Source of the DNA: Azomonas macrocytogenes
GTDB lineage: Bacteria; Pseudomonadota; Gammaproteobacteria; Pseudomonadales; Pseudomonadaceae
Direction: 5' to 3'
Length of the DNA stretch: 64,000 nt
Assembly (NCBI RefSeq): GCF_014191985.1
Contig: NZ_JACHXI010000006.1
Location: forward strand, 62,001-126,000
Position numbers and translations under genes: made by a program. The first letter of the stretch is position 1. Every line of letters starts with the position of its first letter. The notes under the pieces are model-generated. The model was not told the DNA's origin. It did not search any database and worked only from the letters and a program-made list of their open reading frames with translations. Below are positions 26,271 to 34,485 of the stretch, piece after piece.

Positions 26271-27902
26271 ATGAACTGCAATCTCATCTCGAAGCGCGCA
26301 TCGGTCTGCGCGCTTGCCGCGCTGCTCATCACCGTGACCGTGGCGATGCTCGTGTTCGCGTCCGGTCCGGCGACCCCGCCGCCAACCGAGTCATCCAGGT
26401 TCACGCGGCCGGCCGACTGGTCGCTCCACCGGCCCGCTGTACACCTTACCCCCGCCAAGCACTGGATAAACGATCCTCAGCGCCCGATCCTGATCGACGG
26501 CGTCTGGCACTTCTACTACCTCTACAACGCTGATTACCCCAAGGGAAACGGCACTGAGTGGTACCACGCGACCTCGACCGACCTGGTGCACTGGCAGGAT
26601 CATGGCGTCGCGATCGACAAGTACAAGAACGGCCTCGGCGACATCGAAACCGGCAGCGCCGTGATCGACACCAAGAACACCGCGGGCTTTGGCGCCGGCG
26701 CGGTGATCGCCATCATGACCCAGCAGCACGAGGGCGTGCAGCGGCAGTCGCTCTTCGTCTCGACCGACGGCGGCTACCGCTTCAAGGCGTACGACGGCAA
26801 TCCCGTCATGGACAATCCGGGCGTCGACGACTGGCGTGACCCGAAGATCATCTGGGACGATGCCCGCAACGAATGGCTCATGGCGCTCGCCGAGGGCCAC
26901 AAGATCGGCTTCTATACTTCGCCCGACCTAAAGCGCTGGACGTACCGATCGGACTTCAAGCGCGACGACCTCGGACTCCTTGAGTGCCCCGACCTGTTCC
27001 GCATGTCGGTCGACGGTGATCCGGCGAACACGCGATGGGTGCTCGTGACAGGCGCGAACGGTGCCGACATGGGCATGACCACGGGAACCGTGTACTGGAC
27101 CGGCAACTGGGACGGCGAGCGTTTCACCGCGGATCGCGACAAACCGCGATGGCTCGACTCGGGCGCCGATTTCTACGCTACCGTGACGTGGGATGACCCG
27201 CGACAGGGCGCCGCCGAACGCCTTGCTTCCCGCTACGCCATCGGCTGGCTCAACAACTGGGCCTACGCCACCAAGTTGCCGACCGACGACTGGCACGGCG
27301 GCGCCGACTCGATCGTGCGACGCATCAAGCTGCGATCGGTCGACGGCGAGCCGATGCTCGTCTCGCAGCCCATCGACGCGCTCGACAAGCTCGAGGGTGG
27401 CGCCGAGGTGCGTTCCAAGGTACGCGTGACAAAAGCCTCGGGGGCGAAGCTCCCCCAGCCGAAATCCGATGCCTACCGACTCCGGGTCCAGCTCGACGCG
27501 GCCTCGAGCGCCGACGAGGTGCGCTTTCGCATCAAAGAGGGTGGCGGGCACTTCACGACCGTCGGGTACGACTTTGTGCACGGCATCGCCTTCGTCGCGC
27601 GCGACGCGGATGCGGCGGCCGGCCGGATGCCCGAGGTCTACCGCAAGGTTCGTACAGTGCCGGCGCCGGCCCGCAACGGTGTCGTCACCCTTGATGTCAT
27701 CGTCGATGCGGCCTCGGTCGAGGTCTTCGTGAACGACGGCGAGGCCGTGCTCTCGAATCTCGCGTTCGGGGCCCCCGGCGCGAACGGGCTCTCGGTTGAG
27801 TCGCTCGGCGGCGACACCGAACTGCGTTCCTTCCGACTCGCGCCGCTCGCGATCGCGCCGATCGAGCGGCATGATGGAGCAGGCACTCCAAGGCGACGGT
27901 GA
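26271..27902 (+). CDS. Exported GH32 fructosidase (levanase/exo-inulinase-like)
   Basis: A 543-residue glycoside hydrolase family 32 enzyme with an N-terminal signal or anchor (ALAALLITVTVAMLVFASG). The catalytic nucleophile is Asp68 in WINDPQ, the stabiliser lies in WRDPK and the acid/base Glu in LLECPDLF. A C-terminal beta-sandwich starts near 380. The enzyme should release fructose from levan, inulin or sucrose outside the cell. Leucine is often CTC and glycine/arginine usage differs from neighbouring genes, and the sequence resembles actinobacterial GH32 proteins. It is convergent with the levansucrase and presumably degrades its product. Confidence 0.9.
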   Translation: MNCNLISKRASVCALAALLITVTVAMLVFASGPATPPPTESSRFTRPADWSLHRPAVHLTPAKHWINDPQRPILIDGVWHFYYLYNADYPKGNGTEWYHATSTDLVHWQDHGVAIDKYKNGLGDIETGSAVIDTKNTAGFGAGAVIAIMTQQHEGVQRQSLFVSTDGGYRFKAYDGNPVMDNPGVDDWRDPKIIWDDARNEWLMALAEGHKIGFYTSPDLKRWTYRSDFKRDDLGLLECPDLFRMSVDGDPANTRWVLVTGANGADMGMTTGTVYWTGNWDGERFTADRDKPRWLDSGADFYATVTWDDPRQGAAERLASRYAIGWLNNWAYATKLPTDDWHGGADSIVRRIKLRSVDGEPMLVSQPIDALDKLEGGAEVRSKVRVTKASGAKLPQPKSDAYRLRVQLDAASSADEVRFRIKEGGGHFTTVGYDFVHGIAFVARDADAAAGRMPEVYRKVRTVPAPARNGVVTLDVIVDAASVEVFVNDGEAVLSNLAFGAPGANGLSVESLGGDTELRSFRLAPLAIAPIERHDGAGTPRRR

Positions 27903-28137
27903 GTCACTTGGTGAGCCAGTGGTGCCTGTAGGCTGAGTGCAGAGCCGGTGCCACGTCGCTCCCTTCCCTGCTGAAGGCCGCATCTCCGTTCCGTCAACCT
28001 GCCAGCAACGTGACAGTACCTCCTCGGCCGCCGCCTGAAGTCGCGTTCTAGTTCTACATTAGGCACCGAGTAGGACCAGGCGGGATGCGACAGCTGTTGA
28101 CGCCGCATCCTACCCTTCTCAAGTCCAGGCACACACA

Positions 28138-28175
28138 AAGAGACGCCCGGTTGGAAATCCAGCCGGGCGTCTCTT
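28138..28175 (-). terminator. Terminator between GH32 and levansucrase
   Basis: A 17-bp stem with one G-T wobble (AAGAGACGCCCGGTTGG against CCAGCCGGGCGTCTCTT) and a four-base loop, 11 bp past the levansucrase stop. On the minus strand it is followed by TTTGTGTGTG. The long GC stem is of the kind seen in high-GC Gram-positive genomes, fitting the inferred origin. It could stop both convergent genes. Confidence 0.85.
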
Positions 28176-28186
28176 CGTGAGATCCG

Positions 28187-29812
28187 TTAATGCAGTCGCT
28201 TGATCAGCTGCTCGAGCAGCAGTTTGATCTGCTGCTTGATCTGCTCGACCGGATTCACATTGCGGTTCGCCGGGATGTCGGCCCAGCCACCCAGTCCGTT
28301 GCCGTTGGAACCGTAGGAGTGGTCAACCGCCGACGACGCCCCTTCGATATCGATCTTCACGGTCGGTGCGAGGGTGCCGCCGCGCCGGAAGTTACCCTCG
28401 GTGCCGATCGTATCGATGAACGACTGCACCAGGCCGCCCGGCATTACGTAGTGCGAGTACGCCTGGAAGTGGCCTAAGGGCTGGTTATAGTCGGGAGCGT
28501 ACGGGAACCCGGCGTTGAAGTTGAGGTTCGTCGGGTTGCCGAGCACCAGCCCGGATCCCTGGTTCATCGGCTGGTAATCGCTGCGGATCCCGTTGCCCAC
28601 GAAGCCGTACACGCCCTCGGGGCCATCAAGGCCGGCTGCGTAGGTGCCGCGGTGGCTGATGGTGAAGAGGTAGTACTTGCCGTCCTTCATGTAGATCTGC
28701 GGCCGTTCGGTCTGGTCGGTCACGCAGTTCGCCGAGAGGATCGGCGGCAGGAATTCCCACTTGGTGAGGTCTTTGTTCTTCGCCCTCGCCAAACCGATGT
28801 TGCCGATCTGGTAGGTCGCACCCGACGCGTTCACCTGCTCGACGGTCTCGGCGTAGGGGTCACCTGCCTGGTAGCCGAGGTCTTTTGCGGTGCACACGGC
28901 AGACTCTCGCGGCATGGCCGAGTTGCCCTCGAAAACCATGAAGGTCTCGCCCGGGTGGGCCGGGTCCTCGAAGGTGAACGGGTCACGGAAGTTGAAGTAC
29001 GGGTTCTGCTCACCGGTCTGGTAGTACGTGCCATCGGCCGACAGGAGCGGAATAACATTCTTGAAGCCGGTGAACCACACGCCTTTCTTCTTGTTGGCGT
29101 GCACCATGCCGACGCTGAGCGCGATCTGCGGGTCGTACGGCTTGATGTCCTTGCCCTCAGCGTCACGATAGAACGCGACATCCGTAAAGAACAGCTTGAT
29201 CTCGCCACCTGGGAAGATGCGCGCCGAGCCCGACCACTGCGTCTGATGGCTGTACGACTGATCCTTGAAGATCTTGCCGGTAACGCCCTCGTCGAAGACG
29301 AGACCGCCGTAGGTCCAGCCGCCGTTGGTTGGCCGTAGGTTGGCGGGAATGCCGGCCGGGCGATAGAAGTAGCCGATCTTCGCGAACACGTGGCGATCAT
29401 CGAAGCCGAGGTTCCGGTCGGCGACGAGCGAGAAGATGATCTCCTGCCCATTAACGCTGTACTGGTTCGCGTTGGCGTCGGTCAGGGGCCAGGTATCCCA
29501 CACCCAGACCTGCTCGTTCGACATGTCGGGGAAGTCCTGCGGGACGTTGGGCATGGTGTATTCCGCAGGCATCGAGCTCTGACGCGAGCCGGCCCCCGGG
29601 TCCGACATCCGCTTGATCTGACGTGCATCGGCACGAGTCCACTTCGCTGTGAAGGTGTCCTGGGGCGCGAATGCTTTCTGCGTGTGCACCGCAGGTTCAG
29701 GGCCGGGTTGCAGGTAGGGAACCGCAACGGCTGCTGTGGCGCTGCTGAACAGCGTCGTCGCAGCGATTCCGCTGACGAAAGATCGCCGAATACGTTGATT
29801 GATGATTAACAT
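28187..29812 (-). CDS. Exported GH68 levansucrase
   Basis: A 541-residue glycoside hydrolase family 68 enzyme. Catalytic residues are present: nucleophile Asp106 in VWDTWPL, stabiliser Asp277 in the FRDPF motif, and acid/base Glu369 in TERPQIY. The signal peptide has a twin arginine (IRRSFVSGIAATTLF). The C-terminus ends in a basic amphipathic helix (QIKLLLEQLIKRL). It converts sucrose to levan and glucose. The ATG at 29812 has an AAGGAAA site; a TTG one codon earlier is possible. It differs from the signal-less Lsc enzymes known in plant-associated Pseudomonas and looks actinobacterial. Leucine codons are CTC-rich. Confidence 0.9.
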   Translation of the reverse strand: MLIINQRIRRSFVSGIAATTLFSSATAAVAVPYLQPGPEPAVHTQKAFAPQDTFTAKWTRADARQIKRMSDPGAGSRQSSMPAEYTMPNVPQDFPDMSNEQVWVWDTWPLTDANANQYSVNGQEIIFSLVADRNLGFDDRHVFAKIGYFYRPAGIPANLRPTNGGWTYGGLVFDEGVTGKIFKDQSYSHQTQWSGSARIFPGGEIKLFFTDVAFYRDAEGKDIKPYDPQIALSVGMVHANKKKGVWFTGFKNVIPLLSADGTYYQTGEQNPYFNFRDPFTFEDPAHPGETFMVFEGNSAMPRESAVCTAKDLGYQAGDPYAETVEQVNASGATYQIGNIGLARAKNKDLTKWEFLPPILSANCVTDQTERPQIYMKDGKYYLFTISHRGTYAAGLDGPEGVYGFVGNGIRSDYQPMNQGSGLVLGNPTNLNFNAGFPYAPDYNQPLGHFQAYSHYVMPGGLVQSFIDTIGTEGNFRRGGTLAPTVKIDIEGASSAVDHSYGSNGNGLGGWADIPANRNVNPVEQIKQQIKLLLEQLIKRLH

Positions 29813-30130
29813 CAAATATTTCCTTTTTTTAAAAGCGGACGAGATGATGGCACGTACTATTTTCTTATTTTTTTTGAAAACGGACTCGATGCTAAAAACG
29901 TAAAAAGTGTTATGAACTTTAATCTGCGGCAGCTAGTGGATACGGATGACACAGCGCCGCCTGTATCCGCTGATGAGAGATCGCCGAATAGGTTGATCGA
30001 TGATTAACATCAGAATATTTCCCTTTTTTGAAAGCGGACGCGATGCTAGCAATTAGAACGTGTTATGAACTTTGATCTGTGGCAGCTAATGTGTGCGGAT
30101 GACACAGCGCCGCCCGTATTCGACCGACAT
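29775..30130. repeat. Nested direct duplications at the levansucrase 5' end
   Basis: The first codons and upstream region of the levansucrase gene are present twice. GATCGCCGAA followed by GATTAACATCA occurs at 29781 and again at 29979 (offset 198). The block GTGTTATGAACTTT ... CGGATGACACAGCGCCGCC occurs near 29907 and 30060 (offset 153). Inside copy 1 the motif of a T-run plus GAAAACGGACTCGATG occurs two times (about 29824-29846 and 29869-29892), and a third time at about 30024-30045. The copies differ by scattered substitutions. Confidence 0.75.
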
Positions 30131-30319
30131 TTTGAAGACTGGGCCTTTGCTGCGCTGTACCTAATGTTGATAGACCAGCAGGCTGCTTAGCGCAAGTACG
30201 AGCTGCGCTCGAAAGGAGCAACCAAGGTTCTGATCGCGTTCGATACCCATCGAATTACCCGTTATTGCTGCTCGACACGCCGCAATGCGTTTTCGTTTCC
30301 GGTGGTTTTCACGCAGGTT

Positions 30320-30480
30320 TCCTAAAAACGCCCACCAGCGCGGCAGCACCCGCACCAGTTCGCCCGACTCCAGCCACGGCAGCGCATCGGGTACTGCGAG
30401 CAAGGCAACACTCAGGCCCAGCCTGGCCGACTCCCGCAGCGCGGCCACGATGGCCTCGCGCATCACGGCGGCAGACTCCT
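30320..30480 (-). pseudogene. LysR regulator effector-domain fragment
   Basis: A minus-strand frame contains AIVAALRESARLGLSVALLA and then LESGELVRVLPRWWAF, which is the typical C-terminal part of a LysR substrate-binding domain (the 'GLGIALLP ... GRLVRVLP' region). No DNA-binding domain or remaining effector domain is present nearby, and the frame loses likeness after RWWAF. It is a relic at the right border of the accessory fructan segment. Confidence 0.6.
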
Positions 30481-30647
30481 CGCCTTGTACGTTGCAACAG
30501 CCGCTGCCCACGCTCAATCTGGGATTCATTCGCCAAGGCCCGCGCCGCCGTGGATGCCTGTTGGAAGGCTTTGGGTCGCATGCGCCGCGAAAGCGGCCTG
30601 ATCAACGGACAGAGAAAATCGTGTAAATCCGGCCCGGACTGCCAGCC

Positions 30648-31415
30648 TCAGACGGCGTTGAAGGCGTCCAGGCCGGTCTTGATGATCAGGGCGGTCACCA
30701 CCAGGATAAACACACCGCGCACAAAGCCGGCGCCGTGCTTGAGCGCCAGTCGGGTGCCGAGCAGGCTGCCGGCGATGTTGGCCACTGCCATCACCACCAC
30801 GAAGTGCCACCACACATGGCCCTTGAGTGTGAACAGCAGCAGCGCGGCCAGGTTGGTAGCGGTATTGAGCACCTTGGCCGAAGCCGATGCGTGCAGGAAG
30901 TCGTAGCCCAGCAGACGCACGAACAGGAAGACAAAAAAGCTGCCGGTGCCAGGACCAAAGAAACCATCGTAGAAACCGATCAGCAGGCCGATGCCCGAAG
31001 CCACCAGGGTTTCGGCACGGCCTTCGAGGCGCGGTGCATGGTTGCGGCCCAGGTCCTTGCGCGCCACGGTGTAGGCCAGCACGGCGATCAGCACGCAAGG
31101 CAGCAGTTTGCGCAGGAAGTCGGGGCTGATCAGTGTGACCGTCCAGGCGCCGAGAAAAGCGCCCGCCAGCCCGGCCAGCGTGGCCGGCCAGAGACTGGCC
31201 CAGCGCATCTGTACACGCCGGCTGAACTGGGCTGCCGCCACGGCGGTGCCGGCGATACCGGTGCCCTTGTTGATGCCCAGCAGCGTGGCCGGATGCACAC
31301 CGGGCAAGCCGGCAAACAGCGCGGGCACCAGAATCAGGCCGCCGCCACCCACGATGGCATCGACGAAACCGGCGAACAGGGCCGCACCCGACAGGAAAAT
31401 CAGTTCGAAGGACAT
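30648..31415 (-). CDS. TauE/SafE (TSUP) family permease
   Basis: A 255-residue inner-membrane protein with about eight helices and the two glycine-rich TSUP motifs (GFVDAIVGGGGLI near residue 15 and GFYDGFFGPGTG near 140). TSUP permeases move anions such as sulfite or organosulfonates. The ATG at 31415 places the first helix at the N-terminus. No partner gene adjoins, so the substrate is open. Confidence 0.9.
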   Translation of the reverse strand: MSFELIFLSGAALFAGFVDAIVGGGGLILVPALFAGLPGVHPATLLGINKGTGIAGTAVAAAQFSRRVQMRWASLWPATLAGLAGAFLGAWTVTLISPDFLRKLLPCVLIAVLAYTVARKDLGRNHAPRLEGRAETLVASGIGLLIGFYDGFFGPGTGSFFVFLFVRLLGYDFLHASASAKVLNTATNLAALLLFTLKGHVWWHFVVVMAVANIAGSLLGTRLALKHGAGFVRGVFILVVTALIIKTGLDAFNAV

Positions 31416-31943
31416 GGGCCTGGATTGTAAGTACGCGGTCACCCCTGTGCCAGGGCCGAGCGTGTGATGGCCGGCTGTGGACCGATGGCGCCGATCGAGG
31501 TGGTCGAATCGATGGCGGGGCCAATCCCGAGCGACTCAAGGAGCTGCGCCAGCAGTGCGGAATGAGTTCGCTTGCCTTGAGCCGTCTTTTGCGAATGAGA
31601 GGTTCACGGAATATTGGACGGTCGTGCACTCCGACTGCTCTGGTTCCGGCACAACCGTGGATGGCGGTAAATCCCTGTCTGTCGCCATCCTATCCGCGCA
31701 GATGGTGGCAATCGCCAGCTCCACCGAGCCGTCGCTCAAGGCTTCGACGATGCCGCCTTCGCCGATCACCAGGGACGCATCAGCGAGGGGCCAGATCTGG
31801 AATCTGGCGTTCTGGGACGGCAGCACGGAGGCACGGTCTTTCCTGGAACTGCTGCACCGGGCCTACCAGGCCGAACCACCCATTTCACTGGCACCGCCTC
31901 CCGGCTTGTGCCCATGACGGCTGATGCGGTAGCGATGCGCTTG
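31416..31943. other. Gap with no recognisable gene
   Basis: About 530 bp. Frames of 80-146 codons exist on both strands (for example 31477-31917 plus and 31536-31826 minus) but none shows a known motif, a good ribosome site or consistent third-position bias. It may hold worn-out gene remains. Confidence 0.4.
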
Positions 31944-32864
31944 TCAGGCCGCATCCCACGGTGCATCCCGCCAGCGTTCCAGCAGGAAATCGCTGAACAC
32001 CATCAACCGGCGCGGCACGGGTTCCCGCCGTGCCCGCACGAGGCTGATCTTCGAGGGCGTGGCTTCCCATTCCGGCAGCACGCGCACCAGCCGTCCGTCG
32101 CGCAGTTCCTCATGGATGTCCCAGGTCTCGCGCAGCGAGATGCCCAGTCCGGCCAGGCACCACGCGTGCAGCACGTCGCCGTTGTCGCTGCATAGCGTGC
32201 CACCGACCGCGACGGGCTTTTCCCGGCGGCCCTTGCGCAGCGGCCAGATGTTCTGCAACAGGCCCGGATAGGCGAACACCAGGCAGTTGTGTCGTGCCAG
32301 ATCTTCCGGCTGCGCGGGGCTGCCCTGTGCTTTCAGGTAAGCGGGGGAGGCCGCCAATATCCGCCGATTGTCGGCCACGCGCCGCGCGACCAACCGTGAG
32401 TCGGCCATCTCGCCCATGCGAATCGCTAGATCCAGGTCGCCGCTGTAGAGGTCCTGCACCTGGTCGGACAAGCGCAGGTCGAAGCCAACCCCGGGATGCA
32501 GGCGGCAGAAGTCGTGGATCGCCGAGGCCACGTACTTGCGCCCGAAAGGTGTGGGCGCGGTCAGGCGGATGCTGCCGCGCAGATCGCGGCTGCCGCCGGT
32601 CGCCAGTTCCTGCACTTCTTCCAGTACGCCCAGCGCGACTCGTGCCCGTTCGGCGATGGCGCGACCCTCGTCGGTGATTCGCAGGTTGCGGGTGTTGCGC
32701 TCGAACAGGGTGGTGCCCAGCGCCTGTTCCAGCCGGGCAATCTGCTTGCTCACCGTCTTGGGGGCGAGGTGCAGGTCGCGGGCGGCAGCGGAAAAGCTAT
32801 GGCGCTCCACCACCTGCACGAACACCGCTAGGTCATCCAGGTTGCGCAAGGCCATTTGGGTCAT
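31944..32864 (-). CDS. LysR family transcriptional regulator
   Basis: A 306-residue LysR regulator (N-terminal helix-turn-helix DLAVFVQVVERHSFSAAARD, effector domain after 90). A start three codons later (MALRN) is also possible. It is divergent from an MFS gene with a 125-bp gap to the leader ORF, and probably regulates it. It is the second LysR/MFS divergent pair in the window. Confidence 0.9.
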   Translation of the reverse strand: MTQMALRNLDDLAVFVQVVERHSFSAAARDLHLAPKTVSKQIARLEQALGTTLFERNTRNLRITDEGRAIAERARVALGVLEEVQELATGGSRDLRGSIRLTAPTPFGRKYVASAIHDFCRLHPGVGFDLRLSDQVQDLYSGDLDLAIRMGEMADSRLVARRVADNRRILAASPAYLKAQGSPAQPEDLARHNCLVFAYPGLLQNIWPLRKGRREKPVAVGGTLCSDNGDVLHAWCLAGLGISLRETWDIHEELRDGRLVRVLPEWEATPSKISLVRARREPVPRRLMVFSDFLLERWRDAPWDAA

Positions 32865-32989
32865 TCCAGAGAAAGTATTTGTTTATTTTGGTCAGTTCCA
32901 AGAGTAACCCCCTCTCTCCAGAATGACGATCCAGGCCCAGCATGCCGTCGCTATTGGCGGCGTGTTCCATTTGATTTTAGGAGTTCGTT

Positions 32990-33031
32990 ATGTCCCTGCA
33001 CCTTCTTCTTGCGATGGACATTGAGTCATGA
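32990..33031 (+). CDS. 13-codon leader ORF coupled to the MFS gene
   Basis: ATG at 32990 follows a perfect TTAGGAG ribosome site with seven-base spacing and encodes MSLHLLLAMDIES. Its TGA overlaps the ATG of the MFS gene (ATGA). The MFS gene has no other ribosome site just upstream, so its translation likely depends on ribosomes ending this ORF. It could be a simple coupling device or a regulatory leader peptide with a run of three leucines. Confidence 0.5.
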   Translation: MSLHLLLAMDIES

Positions 33032-34230
33032 CCCTGCGCATGCCCTTCGTCATCTACGTCTTCGCGCTTTGCGCGTTCGCCCTGGGCTTCACCGAGTTCG
33101 TCACCATTGGGCTGGTTTCGACCATCTCTGCCGACCTGCATGCCAGTGTCAGCCAGGTGGGCACAGCGGTTACGGCCTATGCGCTGGGTGCGGTGATCGG
33201 CGCGCCGGGCCTCACGGCGCTCGCCACACACTGGCCGCGCAAGCGCCTGTTGCTGGTGGCGATGGCGCTGTTCACGCTGGGCAATGCGGTGGTCAGCCTG
33301 TCCGCTGCGCTGACGCCGATGCTGGTGGCGCGCTTTGCCTCAGGCCTCGGGCATGGCGTGTTCCTGGCCGTGGCCTCCAGCGTCGCCACGCAGTTGGCCG
33401 GGCGGCATCGGGCCGGGGCGGCAGTGGCCGTGGTGTTCGGCGGCTTGACGCTGGCCCTGGCGCTGGGGGTGCCGCTCGGCACTTGGCTGGGCAGTGTGCT
33501 GAGCTGGCAAGTCATCTTTATGGCCGTGGCCGCGAGTGGCGCCATCGGCTTCCTGGGCCTGTTGGTCCTGATGCCAACGGACCGAAACGCTACCTCAATG
33601 CAGGCCAAGGCGCTGGACGGCCTGAAAGCGCTGTTCAACCCGCCCCTGCTGGCCGGGGCGGGTATCACGGTGTTGGCCTATGCCGGCTCGTTCACCCTCT
33701 ACACTTATATCTCGCCGATCTTGTTGCAGGTGACGAAGATCAGCGAAGGCTCGGCCAGCCTGTTGATGCTGGGCTATGGCGTGATGGCGGCCATCGGCAA
33801 CGTCTGGGGCGGCCGCCTGACCGATCGCAAGGGGGCGGAGCACGCAGTGATGACGGTGCTGGTCGGCCTGACGGCGGTGTTGCTGGCGATCTGGCTGTCG
33901 GCGGCGTCGCTAGTGCTGATGGTGCTGCTGACGGGATTGCTGGGTGCGCTGACCTACGCCGCAGTGCCGGCCTTGCAGGCGCGGGTGATCGGGCTGTCGC
34001 ATATCCATGCGCCGCAGGCGCCGGCGGTGGCCGCCGGGCTGAACATCGCCGGTTTCAATGGCGGTATCGCGCTGGGTTCGCTGCTGGGCGGGGCCACCCT
34101 GGAGGCGCTGGGCCTGACCAGCAACGCCTGGGTCGGCGCGGCAGTCGTGGGTCTGGGCATCGTCTGGATGCGTTGGCAGATGCGGCGGGACGAAGCGCTG
34201 AGGGCCCAGGCTAATAGTGAATCCGCTTAA
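33028..34230 (+). CDS. MFS transporter (AraJ-like)
   Basis: A 400-residue 12-helix major facilitator of the sugar-efflux/AraJ type. Motifs include GFTEFVTIGLV in helix 1 and GLTLALALGVPLGTWLG in helix 5. It is related to the MFS gene at 24.3 kb and, like it, divergent from a LysR gene. Likely an exporter; substrate unknown. Confidence 0.9.
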   Translation: MTLRMPFVIYVFALCAFALGFTEFVTIGLVSTISADLHASVSQVGTAVTAYALGAVIGAPGLTALATHWPRKRLLLVAMALFTLGNAVVSLSAALTPMLVARFASGLGHGVFLAVASSVATQLAGRHRAGAAVAVVFGGLTLALALGVPLGTWLGSVLSWQVIFMAVAASGAIGFLGLLVLMPTDRNATSMQAKALDGLKALFNPPLLAGAGITVLAYAGSFTLYTYISPILLQVTKISEGSASLLMLGYGVMAAIGNVWGGRLTDRKGAEHAVMTVLVGLTAVLLAIWLSAASLVLMVLLTGLLGALTYAAVPALQARVIGLSHIHAPQAPAVAAGLNIAGFNGGIALGSLLGGATLEALGLTSNAWVGAAVVGLGIVWMRWQMRRDEALRAQANSESA

Positions 34231-34305
34231 TCTCTCGGAAAACTCGCGGTGATGGGCCTGGCGCAGACCAGCCACGTTCAATGCTGGAGTCCGCATGCAA
34301 TAAAA

Positions 34306-34341
34306 AACCTCGAACTTCAGTGGGGATAGAAGTTCGAGGTT
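34306..34341 (-). terminator. Terminator of polA
   Basis: A 13-bp perfect stem (AACCTCGAACTTC at 34306-34318 with GAAGTTCGAGGTT at 34329-34341) and a ten-base loop. On the minus strand it is followed by TTTTTTA, about 145 bp past the polA stop. It could also stop readthrough from the MFS gene. Confidence 0.8.
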
Positions 34342-34485
34342 CAAGTCCGGACCGCTAGGGTTTGGGCCCGGAATCTGCCAGCACTTAACACAATTAAAGA
34401 GCATCGAGAGGCTTTTACAAGCCGCTCCCTGTGTTTGACTTGATAGTTCGGGGATTGGTTCAGCCGGGAGCCGCGCGGGTCGTTA

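Noticed and set aside
31477-31917. 146-codon plus-strand frame
   Set aside because: No domain, no ribosome site, competing frames of similar length on the other strand.
32856-34214. 452-codon plus-strand frame in another phase
   Set aside because: Shadow of the MFS transporter at 33028-34230; its translation is Gly/Arg/Ala-rich without membrane helices.
34329-34360. tRNA T-arm-like string GGTTCAAGTCC near the polA terminator
   Set aside because: The flanking bases do not pair as a T-stem and no acceptor, D or anticodon arms are found; it overlaps the terminator hairpin.
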